DNA of 64,000 nucleotides from Photobacterium leiognathi (GTDB taxonomy: Bacteria; Pseudomonadota; Gammaproteobacteria; Enterobacterales; Vibrionaceae): the NCBI RefSeq assembly GCF_030685535.1, contig NZ_CP131601.1, forward strand, positions 3,205,132-3,269,131, written 5' to 3'. The notes below the pieces were generated by a model. The model had not been told where the DNA came from, searched no databases, and was given only the letters and a program-made list of their open reading frames with translations. Below are positions 51,860 to 60,797 of the stretch, piece after piece. Position 1 is the first letter of the stretch; every line of letters begins with the position of its first letter. The position numbers and the translations under genes were made by a program.

Positions 51860-53749
51860 TTATTCACCTTTTTTTAGCAAGCCGTGCTTTTTCAGATACA
51901 CAAGTAACAGAGAAATAGCAGCCGGTGTGATACCTGAAATACGTGATGCCATACCAATAGATTCTGGTTTTGCATCCGTTAGCTTCGCCACCACTTCATT
52001 AGATAGACCTTTAACTTGGCTATAGTCTAAATCAAACGGTAGTTTCGTTTTTTCATGGCGAAGTGATTTTTCAACTTCTTCACGTTGGCGATCGATGTAA
52101 CCTTGGTACTTGACCTGAATTTCAACTTGCTCGCGCGCTTCTACGTCTTCATGAGCTGGCGCAAAAGTTTCAATTGCTGTTAATTGCTCATAGCTCACTT
52201 CTGGACGACGAAGAAGATCCTCGCCACTTGCTTCACGAGTGATCGGTGCTTTTAGGATCTTATTAAGTTCATCAACATGATCCGATTTTGGATTGATCCA
52301 AATATCTTTCAAACGTTGACGTTCAAGCTCCATGTTTTCCAGTTTCTGATTAAAACGCGCCCAGCGCTCATCATCCACTAAACCTAGCTCGCGACCTTTT
52401 GGTGTTAAACGTAGATCAGCATTGTCTTCGCGCAATAATAGACGGTATTCGGCGCGAGAGGTAAACATTCGGTACGGCTCTTTAGTACCAATGGTCGATA
52501 GATCGTCGATCAATACGCCCATGTAAGCTTCGTCACGACGAGGGCTCCAGCCTTCTTTATCTTGTGCTTGAAGCGCTGCGTTCATACCCGCCATAAGACC
52601 TTGCGCTGCCGCTTCTTCGTAACCGGTAGTACCGTTGATTTGACTGGCGAAGAATAGACCATCGATGTACTTATTCTCGAAGGTTTGTTTTAGATCGCGC
52701 GGGTCGAAGAAATCATACTCAATCGCGTAGCCAGGGCGCACAATTGTTGCGTTCTCGAAGCCTTTCATCGAGCGTACAATTTGCATTTGCACATCAAACG
52801 GTAAGCTGGTGGAGATACCATTTGGATATAATTCGTTAGTCGTTAAGCCTTCTGGCTCGATGAAGATTTGGTGGCTGTTTTTATCAGCAAAACGCATCAC
52901 TTTATCTTCGATAGACGGACAGTAACGAGGACCGATCCCTTCAATCACACCAGCGTACATTGGGCTGCGATCCAAGTTATTGCGGATCACTTCATGGGTA
53001 CGCTCATTGGTGTAAGTAATAAAACATGGGATCTGACGTGGATGATCCGATTGCTTACCCATAAATGAGAAAGTCGGCGTTGGGTTATCACCGTGTTGTG
53101 CTTCTAGTACGCTGAAATCAACGCTTCGTGCATCAATACGTGGTGGTGTACCTGTTTTTAGACGATCTACACGTAGTGGTAATTCACGTAGACGATCAGC
53201 CAGTGCAATCGATGCAGGATCACCTGTACGACCACCGCTGTAATTTTCTAAACCAATGTGGATCTTACCGCCAAGGAAAGTACCTACGGTTAGTACCACG
53301 GTTTTACTACGGAACTTTAGTCCCATTTCCGTTACAACACAAGCTGCACGATCATTTTCCACAATCAGATCAGTCACTGCTTGTTGGAAAATCATTAGAT
53401 TTTCTTGATTTTCTAATACGTTACGTACAGCTGCTTTATATAAAGCACGGTCTGCTTGAGCACGTGTTGCACGTACTGCTGGACCTTTTGATGAGTTCAG
53501 CGTACGGAATTGAATACCGCCTTGATCAATGGCTTTTGCCATTAAACCGCCCAGGGCATCAACTTCTTTAACCAGGTGTCCTTTCCCGATCCCGCCGATC
53601 GCTGGGTTACACGACATTTGGCCCAACGTATCGATATTATGGGTCAACAGTAAGGTTTTTTGTCCCATTCGGGCTGCTGCCAATGCGGCTTCAGTGCCAG
53701 CATGACCACCACCCACAACGATGACATCAAATTTTTCCTGGTAAAACAT
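51860..53749 (-). CDS. mnmG: tRNA uridine 5-carboxymethylaminomethyl modification enzyme MnmG (GidA)
   Basis: A 629 aa FAD protein that works with MnmE (also in this window) to modify U34 of tRNAs. It begins with the FAD loop [21 protein letters not shown] and shows the family signatures [15 protein letters not shown] and [13 protein letters not shown] plus the second signature near residue 370 ([13 protein letters not shown]). Directly left of oriC and transcribed away from it, as in Vibrio and E. coli. Confidence 0.98.
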   Translation of the reverse strand: MFYQEKFDVIVVGGGHAGTEAALAAARMGQKTLLLTHNIDTLGQMSCNPAIGGIGKGHLVKEVDALGGLMAKAIDQGGIQFRTLNSSKGPAVRATRAQADRALYKAAVRNVLENQENLMIFQQAVTDLIVENDRAACVVTEMGLKFRSKTVVLTVGTFLGGKIHIGLENYSGGRTGDPASIALADRLRELPLRVDRLKTGTPPRIDARSVDFSVLEAQHGDNPTPTFSFMGKQSDHPRQIPCFITYTNERTHEVIRNNLDRSPMYAGVIEGIGPRYCPSIEDKVMRFADKNSHQIFIEPEGLTTNELYPNGISTSLPFDVQMQIVRSMKGFENATIVRPGYAIEYDFFDPRDLKQTFENKYIDGLFFASQINGTTGYEEAAAQGLMAGMNAALQAQDKEGWSPRRDEAYMGVLIDDLSTIGTKEPYRMFTSRAEYRLLLREDNADLRLTPKGRELGLVDDERWARFNQKLENMELERQRLKDIWINPKSDHVDELNKILKAPITREASGEDLLRRPEVSYEQLTAIETFAPAHEDVEAREQVEIQVKYQGYIDRQREEVEKSLRHEKTKLPFDLDYSQVKGLSNEVVAKLTDAKPESIGMASRISGITPAAISLLLVYLKKHGLLKKGE

Positions 53750-53837
53750 GGAACTTCCTCAGGTATTTAAATAGCCAGTGAGTTAACTCGAGCAAAGGGC
53801 GGACATTCTATCCTTTTTCTGTGCAAGAGAGAATCTT

Positions 53838-54140
53838 TCATCAAGATCATTTGATCAATGCAATTACGCTCTTTAAATATATATAAGATCTTTTTAAAGA
53901 GATCTTCTGTTAGATCTACTATTAGGATCACCTGATCGTGTGGATAACCGTTAAATGATCCTAATGATCATGCGTTTAGAGAGGATCATTTACTGTGGAG
54001 GAGCTTGGATCTGATCGGGTATAGGCTGGGATCAAAAACAGCACTTATTCACAGGGGGGAGGAGGTCTATAAGTTATTAAATGGATAACTATGGGTTGAT
54101 CACCGTTTTGATCTATAGTTATCCACAGAAAAAAGATCGA
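53838..54140. other. Chromosomal replication origin oriC
   Basis: Intergenic region mnmG-mioC, the oriC position of E. coli and Vibrio. It contains an AT-rich unwinding side with GATCT repeats (53860-53930), three good DnaA boxes, TGTGGATAA (53939-53947, R1-like), TTATTCACA (54045-54053, R2-like) and TTATCCACA (54119-54127, R4-like), plus TGGATAAC near 54083. About 16 GATC sites fall in 300 bp. The order and spacing parallel E. coli oriC closely (including AGGATCATTTACTGTG near 53983 and GTATAGGCTGGGATCA near 54020). Confidence 0.95.
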
Positions 54141-54176
54141 AATTAGTTATAATTCTGAGTAAAAATTGACGCTTTT

Positions 54177-54623
54177 TTACGCATCAAGCAGATTTACCCA
54201 CGAATTAAACCATTCTTCAGCTGGTTCTTCAGGCACTGGTGTTGATGAAACATCAATATCGAGACGCTCACCAAGCTGATTTGCACCTAGAGAAAGTAAC
54301 AATCCTTCTATTTTCTTACCTGCGGCACAGAAAGTATCGTAATTACTGTCACCAAGGCCAATAACGGCAAACTTAACACCGCTGAGATCCGGTTGTTGCT
54401 GCTCTAGCTCTTCGGCAAACGGTAAAAAGTTATCTGGATATTCGCCTGCACCGTGGGTTGAGCAGATGATCAGCCAAATATCGTCTTGATTTAGGCTTGA
54501 GAATTCAGCTTGGTTGATCACTTCTACTTGATGACCATTATCTTCTAATAATTCAGCCAAATGATCGGCAACATATTCGGCACCACCAAGAGTGCTACCT
54601 GTAATTAGGCTAAGCGTGCTCAT
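54177..54623 (-). CDS. mioC: Flavodoxin-like protein MioC
   Basis: A 148 aa FMN-binding flavodoxin: LITGSTLGGAEYVADHLAE forms the phosphate loop, ICSTHGAGEYPDN and VIGLGDSNYDTFC the other FMN loops. E. coli MioC is an electron donor for biotin synthase in vitro, and transcription from its promoter runs into oriC; here too it points at oriC. Complete. Confidence 0.95.
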   Translation of the reverse strand: MSTLSLITGSTLGGAEYVADHLAELLEDNGHQVEVINQAEFSSLNQDDIWLIICSTHGAGEYPDNFLPFAEELEQQQPDLSGVKFAVIGLGDSNYDTFCAAGKKIEGLLLSLGANQLGERLDIDVSSTPVPEEPAEEWFNSWVNLLDA

Positions 54624-54997
54624 AGTTATCCTTTATATAGAGAGAAATCGCTAGTTTGTGCGTATAAACGCGATCTCGCTGATGAACCATTGGGTATTGT
54701 TGGCCTCATTGAGGTAATGAAGCCTACGATGGGGCTTAGGTTATCGTCTATTTATACACTTATCTATGCTTTCGTGATATCCACCAGCAAATTTACTTAT
54801 ATTGAGAGGAAAAAGTGTGGGTATTTTTAGCAAATGATCAGTTTTATAAAGGAGATAGATGATCATTGAGTTGTGATCTTATTTTTGTGGATGAAATCGA
54901 GATGATGATCTTACCCACATGATCTTGATATCTTAATCACAAGCTTATGATCGTGAATATATGATGATCCAAGTGGATAAATCGAGAAGAAAACGAT
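54624..54997. promoter_or_regulatory. mioC upstream region with a second GATC cluster and DnaA-like boxes
   Basis: 374 bp without a gene. Between 54836 and 54968 there are seven GATC sites. DnaA-box-like sequences are TTACCCACA (54911-54919), TGTGGATG near 54886 and GTGGATAA near 54973. It is the mioC promoter region, which in E. coli carries a DnaA box and is under DnaA control. Confidence 0.6.
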
Positions 54998-55759
54998 CTA
55001 TTTTCTTAATGGGGTTAGATAGAGCTTACTGGTGTCTGGATGGCGTGAAATACGGATATTATCGTGATAAAGCTGGCGTAATTGGGCTGGAGTTAAGACT
55101 TGCTCTGGGGTGTCGAAAGCGATCAGTTCACCTTGTTGAAGTAGTAATAAGCGATCGCAAAACTCCAGTGCAGTATTGAGATTATGGAGTGCCACCAGCG
55201 CAGTTTTTCCTTGCTGGCATTGGGCTGTAATGATGTTCATTAGTTGAGATTCATAGTAAATATCAAGGCTAGCGGTTGGCTCATCAAGCAGCATTATATC
55301 GGCATTTTGCAGCAAAATACGGGCGAAATGGACTCGTTGTTGCTCCCCGCCAGATAATTGGTTAAGTGGCTGATCTAATAACGTTTCTATGTTTGTTTGT
55401 GCAATGATGCTGGCAAGTTCATCGGCGTTATTTTGATTGGGATGGCTATAGGCGCCATAACTAATGACATCTTTGACCAAGAAAGAAAATGCGGGCTCGC
55501 TATGCTGGGGAAGGTAGCTTAAATGCTGTGCACGATCTTGATGAGAATAGCTCGATAACGGTTTGCCTTGTAGCGAAATGCTACCACTCGAAGGGAAGAT
55601 ATAGCCTGATAAACACTTTAGTAGAGTGCTTTTACCTGCGCCATTTGGGCCGATAATACCCACCAGCTCACCAGGATATACTGTGAAGTCAATGTTATTG
55701 AGTAAAGCCTTGTTACCCTGAGTTAAAGACAATTGTGTCACGTCTAGGATCGTACTCAT
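54998..55759 (-). CDS. btuD: ABC transporter ATPase, BtuD/FecE type (cobalamin or siderophore import)
   Basis: 253 aa: Walker A GIIGPNGAGKSTLLKCL, Q-loop YLPQHSEPAF, signature LSGGEQQRVHFARILL, Walker B DIMLLDEPTASLD, H-loop LVALHNLN. It is in one operon with a FecCD-type permease and a periplasmic binding protein (4 bp overlap with the permease gene). The subfamily serves vitamin B12, heme and ferric siderophores. The adenosyltransferase-like gene beside the operon favours B12; that is inference. Confidence 0.85.
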   Translation of the reverse strand: MSTILDVTQLSLTQGNKALLNNIDFTVYPGELVGIIGPNGAGKSTLLKCLSGYIFPSSGSISLQGKPLSSYSHQDRAQHLSYLPQHSEPAFSFLVKDVISYGAYSHPNQNNADELASIIAQTNIETLLDQPLNQLSGGEQQRVHFARILLQNADIMLLDEPTASLDIYYESQLMNIITAQCQQGKTALVALHNLNTALEFCDRLLLLQQGELIAFDTPEQVLTPAQLRQLYHDNIRISRHPDTSKLYLTPLRK

Positions 55760-56790
55760 TGGGTAATTCCTTTGTACTGACTGCGGATCAATAAAACAAT
55801 AAAGTAGATACCGCCGATCACGGCAGTGATGATCCCCGTTTTTAATTCGTTAGGGGCAATAACGGTTCTGGCTAATAAATCGCAAAGTAGCAAGAACAGT
55901 GCACCGAACACAGCAGAAAAGGGGAGTAAGCGACGATTGTCAGGACCTAATACCAACCTGACTAAATGCGGCACAATTAAACCAATAAATCCGATAGGAC
56001 CTGCCACAGCAATAGCCATCGCGGTTAATAATGTGGTTAAACCGAGTAACAGTAATCGGCTACGTTTTACATTGACTCCCATACCATGGGCATTTTGCTC
56101 GCCTAGTGCCAGTAGGTTCAATATTTGCCCGTTACGAAGCAAGATCACTGCAGCAATTAATATTATCGGCGTTGGCCAGAGTAATTGCTGCCAGATCCGC
56201 GAATCTAATCCGCCCATGGTCCAGAACACAAATTCACTAACTTCATACTGCTGAGCGGTAAGTAATACGCCCATGGTTAATCCACCGAGTAGGCTTGATA
56301 CGGCGAGTCCTGCCAAGATTATAAACAGTCCTTGTTGGGCAGATTTGGCGGCCAGGAGGTAAACCAAAGCAGCACTGGCTAAAGCCCCCATTGTGGTAAA
56401 TAAAGGTAATCCCCCTAAACTGCTAGCACTGATCCCTGTCACTATTGCAACTACTGCGGCAAAGCTGCTACCAGCACTTATCCCTAGAATATCGGGGCTG
56501 GCTAATGGGTTTTTGAATAAGCCTTGGCTACACGCCCCCGCTAAAGCGAGTGCGCCACCAGCAAGAATGGCTGCGCAGGCTCGGGGTAGACGAATATGAG
56601 CGATAATGGCATTGGCGAGAGGATAATGCTCGGCGGCATATTGGCTACCATGGGTTAGGTAAGCGAGAAATAAGCCAGCGACATCATGCAGTGGTATCGA
56701 TACTGAGCCGATACAAAGGTATATCGCCAGTATTACGAAGAACAAGATGAATGTGAGTAACCACTGATAGCGGGATGCCAATTTATTCAT
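55756..56790 (-). CDS. btuC: ABC transporter permease, BtuC/FecCD family
   Basis: 344 aa from ATG 56790, with about ten membrane spans. Family signatures are RLPRACAAILAGGALALAGA, NPLASPDILGISAGSS, the coupling-helix region HGMGVNVKRSRLLLL and GPIGFIGLIVPHLVRL with GPDNRRLLP. It overlaps both neighbours, so btuF-btuC-btuD form one translationally coupled operon. Substrate assignment as for btuD. Confidence 0.86.
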   Translation of the reverse strand: MNKLASRYQWLLTFILFFVILAIYLCIGSVSIPLHDVAGLFLAYLTHGSQYAAEHYPLANAIIAHIRLPRACAAILAGGALALAGACSQGLFKNPLASPDILGISAGSSFAAVVAIVTGISASSLGGLPLFTTMGALASAALVYLLAAKSAQQGLFIILAGLAVSSLLGGLTMGVLLTAQQYEVSEFVFWTMGGLDSRIWQQLLWPTPIILIAAVILLRNGQILNLLALGEQNAHGMGVNVKRSRLLLLGLTTLLTAMAIAVAGPIGFIGLIVPHLVRLVLGPDNRRLLPFSAVFGALFLLLCDLLARTVIAPNELKTGIITAVIGGIYFIVLLIRSQYKGITQ

Positions 56791-57730
56791 GGGCTTGCTT
56801 TGTTTTATTGTCACCATAAACGTGGTGGTTAAGGTAGATGATCGCATCAACAATGTATTGGCTATCGGTTGAACGCAGTGATTGCGGTAAACAAATCACC
56901 TTGTTGTTTTTGATCGCTGTTAATTGTTGAAGTGAAGGATCGGCTAATAACTCTTGGCGAAACTGATTACTGTTATCGGTATTGTCTTTATCACAGGTAC
57001 CAGGAATGATGATCACATCTGGGTTTAAGACTAATAACTGCTCCTTGGCGAGAGGAACTTGTCCGTATTGATCACCTTGGACGTTAGCAACAACATTGGT
57101 TAAGCCTGCACGAACCATAATAGTATTAATGGTTGAGGCTTCATTACTCGCCGCGCCCCATGGAGTGTATTCCACCGCCGTTAATCTGTGTTTCGGTTTA
57201 ATAAGTTTGGTTGCTAGCTTGGTATTCATTTCATTAACTAGCTGTTGGGCACGTTCAGATTGGTTAACGAGTTTACCAAGCAACAAAATATTGTTCTCGA
57301 TATCGTGAATGGTATAGACGGTATTAAAGACAAACACGGTGATACCAGCTTGGCGTAAAACCTCTATTTTTTGTTGATCGCTCCAGTTTGCAGCAATAAG
57401 CAGATCCGGTTTATTGGCGATAGTACGCTCTATATTGAGATCCAATAAAGGGATTGAGCTTGGGATCTTATTTGCGATCAGAGAATAAGAGGGATCTTTG
57501 CTTAAACGACTCAAACTGGTGATCTGATTGGCTGGTAATAATTCTATCAATACTTGATCGCTAAACATGCTTTTTGATGAAACACGTAATGGTGCTTGTT
57601 TTAATGTCACCGTGTGGTTCGTTGCATCCGTGACAGTCAGAGGATAACGCGTTGCTTGTATAGCATGAGCGGAAAAAGGCATCACAAAAGCTGTGATAAG
57701 TGAAAAGGTATGAAAAAATTGACGTGTCAT
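56783..57730 (-). CDS. btuF: Periplasmic substrate-binding protein, BtuF/FecB family
   Basis: 315 aa from ATG 57730 (MTRQFFHTFSLITAFVMPFS), a signal peptide with likely cleavage after AHA. Two lobes of the helical-backbone type follow: TVTDATNHTVTLKQAP, the KPDLLIAANW segment and the second lobe with LLVLNPDVIIIPG. There is no lipoprotein box. It should deliver B12 or a related ligand to BtuCD. No cobalamin riboswitch is visible upstream (57731-57887). Confidence 0.82.
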   Translation of the reverse strand: MTRQFFHTFSLITAFVMPFSAHAIQATRYPLTVTDATNHTVTLKQAPLRVSSKSMFSDQVLIELLPANQITSLSRLSKDPSYSLIANKIPSSIPLLDLNIERTIANKPDLLIAANWSDQQKIEVLRQAGITVFVFNTVYTIHDIENNILLLGKLVNQSERAQQLVNEMNTKLATKLIKPKHRLTAVEYTPWGAASNEASTINTIMVRAGLTNVVANVQGDQYGQVPLAKEQLLVLNPDVIIIPGTCDKDNTDNSNQFRQELLADPSLQQLTAIKNNKVICLPQSLRSTDSQYIVDAIIYLNHHVYGDNKTKQAHE

Positions 57731-57887
57731 GATCATTAATCGCAAAGCATATAAAGACTGCTTACCGCTCTTCCTTGGGCTAGCAAAAGATGGCGCACAT
57801 AGTTAGTGATTTTGATTTAACTGTCAATTACAGTTCTTTGTCGTATTGTTAATATCGCAACCTTGCGAAATAAAGAGGATTGAGTAT

Positions 57888-58421
57888 ATGACGTTAAAAT
57901 ATTCTGGTGATATCGATGAATTAGCTTATCCCTTTATCTTTGAAGACTCCCCCTTATGTGATTTTGAAATTCTAACCGATGAGTTATGCACCTATACAGG
58001 GCTGGCATTATCTCAACTTGAAGAGGGAGAGCTCCGTCAATCATTAGAATGGTTACAACCACGTATCTTTCATTTAAATGGTTCTATTCGTGGTAAGTGC
58101 GGCATATTTGAAGCTGATATCGAAAAGCTTAAAGCTGATTATCATTACTTCCGTGAGCAGGTCAGTGATAGTAATAAACGCTTTGTTCTTCCTCGTGGTG
58201 TTGGGCAGGTCATACAACTACATCAGTGTCGAAGCTTGGCGAAGAAGGTTGTACGTCAATTAGTGTTAGTGGACGCTTCGGGAAAAAAGGTACCAGAGAC
58301 CTTACCTCGCTTTACTAACTTGTTAGTTAACTACTATTTTGCATTGACCCGAGTATTAAACCAGCAAGCGGGTATTGAAGAGCCAGAATACATTAGTATT
58401 AATTACCCAAAACCTGCGTGA
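57888..58421 (+). CDS. Cobalamin adenosyltransferase-like protein
   Basis: 177 aa from ATG 57888 (AGAGGAT upstream). It follows the pattern of PduO-type ATP:cob(I)alamin adenosyltransferases: TDELCTYTGLALSQL (the DELN-like loop), LQPRIFHLNGSIRG, RFVLPRGVGQ (compare FILPGGS), then LHQCRSLAKKVVRQLV and a final helix FTNLLVNYYFALTRVLNQQAG. Several usual residues differ, for example the Arg-rich ARTVCRRAER stretch is only partly kept, so activity is uncertain. It is divergent from btuFCD, which suggests a shared role in B12 uptake and activation. Confidence 0.72.
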   Translation: MTLKYSGDIDELAYPFIFEDSPLCDFEILTDELCTYTGLALSQLEEGELRQSLEWLQPRIFHLNGSIRGKCGIFEADIEKLKADYHYFREQVSDSNKRFVLPRGVGQVIQLHQCRSLAKKVVRQLVLVDASGKKVPETLPRFTNLLVNYYFALTRVLNQQAGIEEPEYISINYPKPA

Positions 58422-58440
58422 ATGAAATATAAAAAATAAT

Positions 58441-58476
58441 AAAAAACGTCATATATCAAAGATATATGACGTTTTA
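58441..58476. terminator. Bidirectional terminator between the adenosyltransferase-like gene and mnmE
   Basis: Twelve bp perfect stem ACGTCATATATC / GATATATGACGT with a 3 nt loop, flanked by A and T runs. Confidence 0.88.
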
Positions 58477-58502
58477 TTGTTTCTGTCAAAAATGGTTAGT
58501 AT

Positions 58503-59870
58503 TTACTTACCAATACAGAACGACGTAAAGATACGACCAAGTAAATCATCAGAGGTAAACTCACCTGTGATCTCACTTAGGTGCTGCTGAGCAAGACGTA
58601 GCTCTTCAGCAAGGATCTCACCTGCCATAAAGCCTTCAAGCTGCTCTTTACCAATATCGAGGTGCTCTGCTGCACGCTCAAGGGCATCTAGGTGACGACG
58701 ACGCGCCATGAAACCACCTTCTGTGGTACCTGAGAAACCCATACATTGTTTTAGGTGTTCGCGCAGTGCATCAACACCATCACCTGTGCGCGCTGATAGG
58801 CGAATTAGGGTTGGGTTGTTAGCATGGCAAATACCGGTTTGCTCGCCTGTTAACTCGGCTTTGTTACGGATCACCGTTAAGCCCATATCGGCAGGTAGAC
58901 GCTCAATAAAGTCAGGCCAGATCTCTTTAGGATCGGTCGCATCTGTGGTGGTGCTATCAACCATAAATAGCACGCGATCAGCATGTTCGATTTCATCCCA
59001 CGCACGCTCAATACCAATACGCTCTACTTCATCGGAAGCTTCGCGCAGACCTGCTGTATCGATAATGTGTAGCGGCATGCCATCAATGTGGATGTGCTCA
59101 CGCAGTACGTCACGGGTAGTACCAGCAATGTCTGTGACGATTGCGCTGTCTTTACCTGATAGAGCGTTCAACAGGCTAGATTTACCCGCATTAGGGCGAC
59201 CAGCAATAACCACCTTCATCCCTTCACGCATAATCGCGCCTTGGTTAGCTTCTTTACGTACATCGTTAAGACGCTCGATGATGCCATTGAGATCGCCACT
59301 TACTTTACCGTCAGACAGAAAATCAATTTCTTCTTCAGGGAAATCAATCGCCGCTTCTACGTAGATGCGTAAATGGATCAGCGCTTCAACAAGGTCATTC
59401 ACCTTTGTAGAAAATGCTCCTTGCAGTGATTTGAATGCGCTCTTAGCTGCTTCTTCAGAGCTAGCATCAATTAAGTCGGCAATCGCTTCTGCTTGCGCTA
59501 AGTCGAGCTTGTCGTTCATAAAGGCACGTTCAGAGAACTCACCTGGGCGTGCGGCACGAATACCGTCAATTTTTAAGATACGACGGATCATCATATCCAT
59601 CAGTACCGGGCCACCATGGCCTTGCAGTTCCAACACATCTTCGCCAGTAAAGGAGTTCGGGCCTTTAAAGAATAGCGCGATGCCTTGATCGAGTGCTGTG
59701 CCATCTTCATTCTTAAATGGCAGGTATTCAGCGTAGCGAGTTTTCAGTTCGCGACCTGCAACAGCAAGCGCAACCTCTTTGGCTTTAGGACCTGAAACGC
59801 GGATGATGCCGACGCCACCACGACCCGGCGGTGTCGCTTGAGCGACAATAGTATCGATGTGTTGATTCAT
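58503..59870 (-). CDS. mnmE: tRNA modification GTPase MnmE (TrmE)
   Basis: 455 aa from ATG 59870 ([19 protein letters not shown]); an upstream in-frame ATG is not family-like. It has the N-terminal folate-binding domain, the helical domain, the inserted G domain ([42 protein letters not shown] for NKxD) and the C-terminal FCIGK with the conserved Cys. It partners MnmG in wobble uridine modification. Confidence 0.97.
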   Translation of the reverse strand: MNQHIDTIVAQATPPGRGGVGIIRVSGPKAKEVALAVAGRELKTRYAEYLPFKNEDGTALDQGIALFFKGPNSFTGEDVLELQGHGGPVLMDMMIRRILKIDGIRAARPGEFSERAFMNDKLDLAQAEAIADLIDASSEEAAKSAFKSLQGAFSTKVNDLVEALIHLRIYVEAAIDFPEEEIDFLSDGKVSGDLNGIIERLNDVRKEANQGAIMREGMKVVIAGRPNAGKSSLLNALSGKDSAIVTDIAGTTRDVLREHIHIDGMPLHIIDTAGLREASDEVERIGIERAWDEIEHADRVLFMVDSTTTDATDPKEIWPDFIERLPADMGLTVIRNKAELTGEQTGICHANNPTLIRLSARTGDGVDALREHLKQCMGFSGTTEGGFMARRRHLDALERAAEHLDIGKEQLEGFMAGEILAEELRLAQQHLSEITGEFTSDDLLGRIFTSFCIGK

Positions 59871-59941
59871 AACCTTGGCTTTGCTTGATAAAAACACGGC
59901 AATTGTAAACTAGTGTTGTGTCTAACACCTAATTAGGCAAA

Positions 59942-59970
59942 TAAAAAAGGCGACTAAAAAGCCGCCTTAG
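59942..59970 (-). terminator. Terminator after the short yidC copy
   Basis: Imperfect stem GGCGaCT / AGcCGCC preceded on the plus strand by ATAAAAAA, giving a T run on the minus strand. It closely resembles the terminator after full-length yidC (60752-60783), including the ATAAAAAAGGCGAC start. Confidence 0.75.
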
Positions 59971-59983
59971 TGCAAATGATACG

Positions 59984-60676
59984 TTACTTCGACTTATCTC
60001 GGCTATGTAAGCCTTGTGCTTCGAGCTGACGGAAGATAATAGTTTGCTGAATAAGGGTAACGATATTTGAAGTGAGCCAATACAGCACGAGACCTGCCGG
60101 GAAGAACAAAAAGAACACCGTAAAGATAACAGGCATAAAGGTCATGATTTTTTGCTGCATTGGATCGGTAACGGTCGATGGGCTGTTCTTTTGGATAAAG
60201 AACATCGAGATCCCCATTAAGATCGGTAGTACGTAATATGGGTCTTGTGCTGACAAGTTTTGGATCCAACCAAAGAAAGGCGCATTACGTAGCTCTGTTG
60301 ACAGATTCAATACAGTATAGAGCGCAATAAAGATCGGCATTTGCAACAGTAAAGGTAAACAGCCACCTAATGGGTTGATTTGCTCTTTCTTGTACAGTGC
60401 CATCATTTCTTGGCTCATACGTTGGCGATCATCACCACAGCTTTCACGCAATGCTTGTAGCTTTGGCTGTAGCATGCGCATCTTTGCCATTGAAGTATAT
60501 TGCGCTTTTGTTAGCGGATACATTAAGCCACGGACAATCAGGGTCAAAATAATGATGGCGACACCCCAGTTACCCATGACGCCGTGGATGAGTGACAGTA
60601 AATCATGGAGAGGGTTGGCGATAAATGATGACCAACCATAATCAGGGGTTGCTGTTGTCGTTAAATCTGGATTCAT
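59984..60676 (-). CDS. Second, short YidC/Oxa1-type insertase without the periplasmic domain
   Basis: 230 aa that match the C-terminal 220 residues of the neighbouring full-length YidC almost throughout: IVRG (conserved Arg of the groove), [55 protein letters not shown] and [14 protein letters not shown]. It lacks the first membrane span and the large P1 domain, so it has five spans and looks like a Gram-positive or Oxa1-style insertase. Divergence from the parent is spread along the gene with the frame intact, so it is probably functional and not recent. No strong ribosome site precedes the ATG; a TATAAT lies about 45 bp upstream. Confidence 0.88.
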   Translation of the reverse strand: MNPDLTTTATPDYGWSSFIANPLHDLLSLIHGVMGNWGVAIIILTLIVRGLMYPLTKAQYTSMAKMRMLQPKLQALRESCGDDRQRMSQEMMALYKKEQINPLGGCLPLLLQMPIFIALYTVLNLSTELRNAPFFGWIQNLSAQDPYYVLPILMGISMFFIQKNSPSTVTDPMQQKIMTFMPVIFTVFFLFFPAGLVLYWLTSNIVTLIQQTIIFRQLEAQGLHSRDKSK

Positions 60677-60751
60677 AATGTCGTGCCGAACTCCGCAAAC
60701 TAAAGATTAAATTTTAACCAATTATAGTCCGATGAACGTCCGAGTAATGCA

Positions 60752-60783
60752 AATAAAAAAGGCGACCCGGAGGTCGCCTTTTT
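60752..60783 (-). terminator. Terminator after full-length yidC
   Basis: Perfect stem GGCGACC / GGTCGCC with a 4 nt loop and a T run on the minus strand. It separates the two yidC copies into different transcripts. Confidence 0.9.
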
Positions 60784-60797
60784 CTAACTAGCTTGGA

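Noticed and set aside
53128..53571. Long open frame antisense to mnmG.
   Set aside because: It is a shadow of a strongly conserved gene; it has no ribosome site or recognisable protein features.
49500..53800. parS sites near parAB (TGTTTCACGTGAAACA).
   Set aside because: I did not find a full match. The sequence TGTTTCGCTCGAGCA near 49512 is too different and lies in the parB 3' end.
57731..57887. Cobalamin riboswitch between btuF and the adenosyltransferase-like gene.
   Set aside because: Only 157 bp are available and no B12-box-like sequence is visible.
58708..59364. 218 aa frame antisense to mnmE.
   Set aside because: Ser/Arg-rich shadow of the mnmE reading frame with no start signal.
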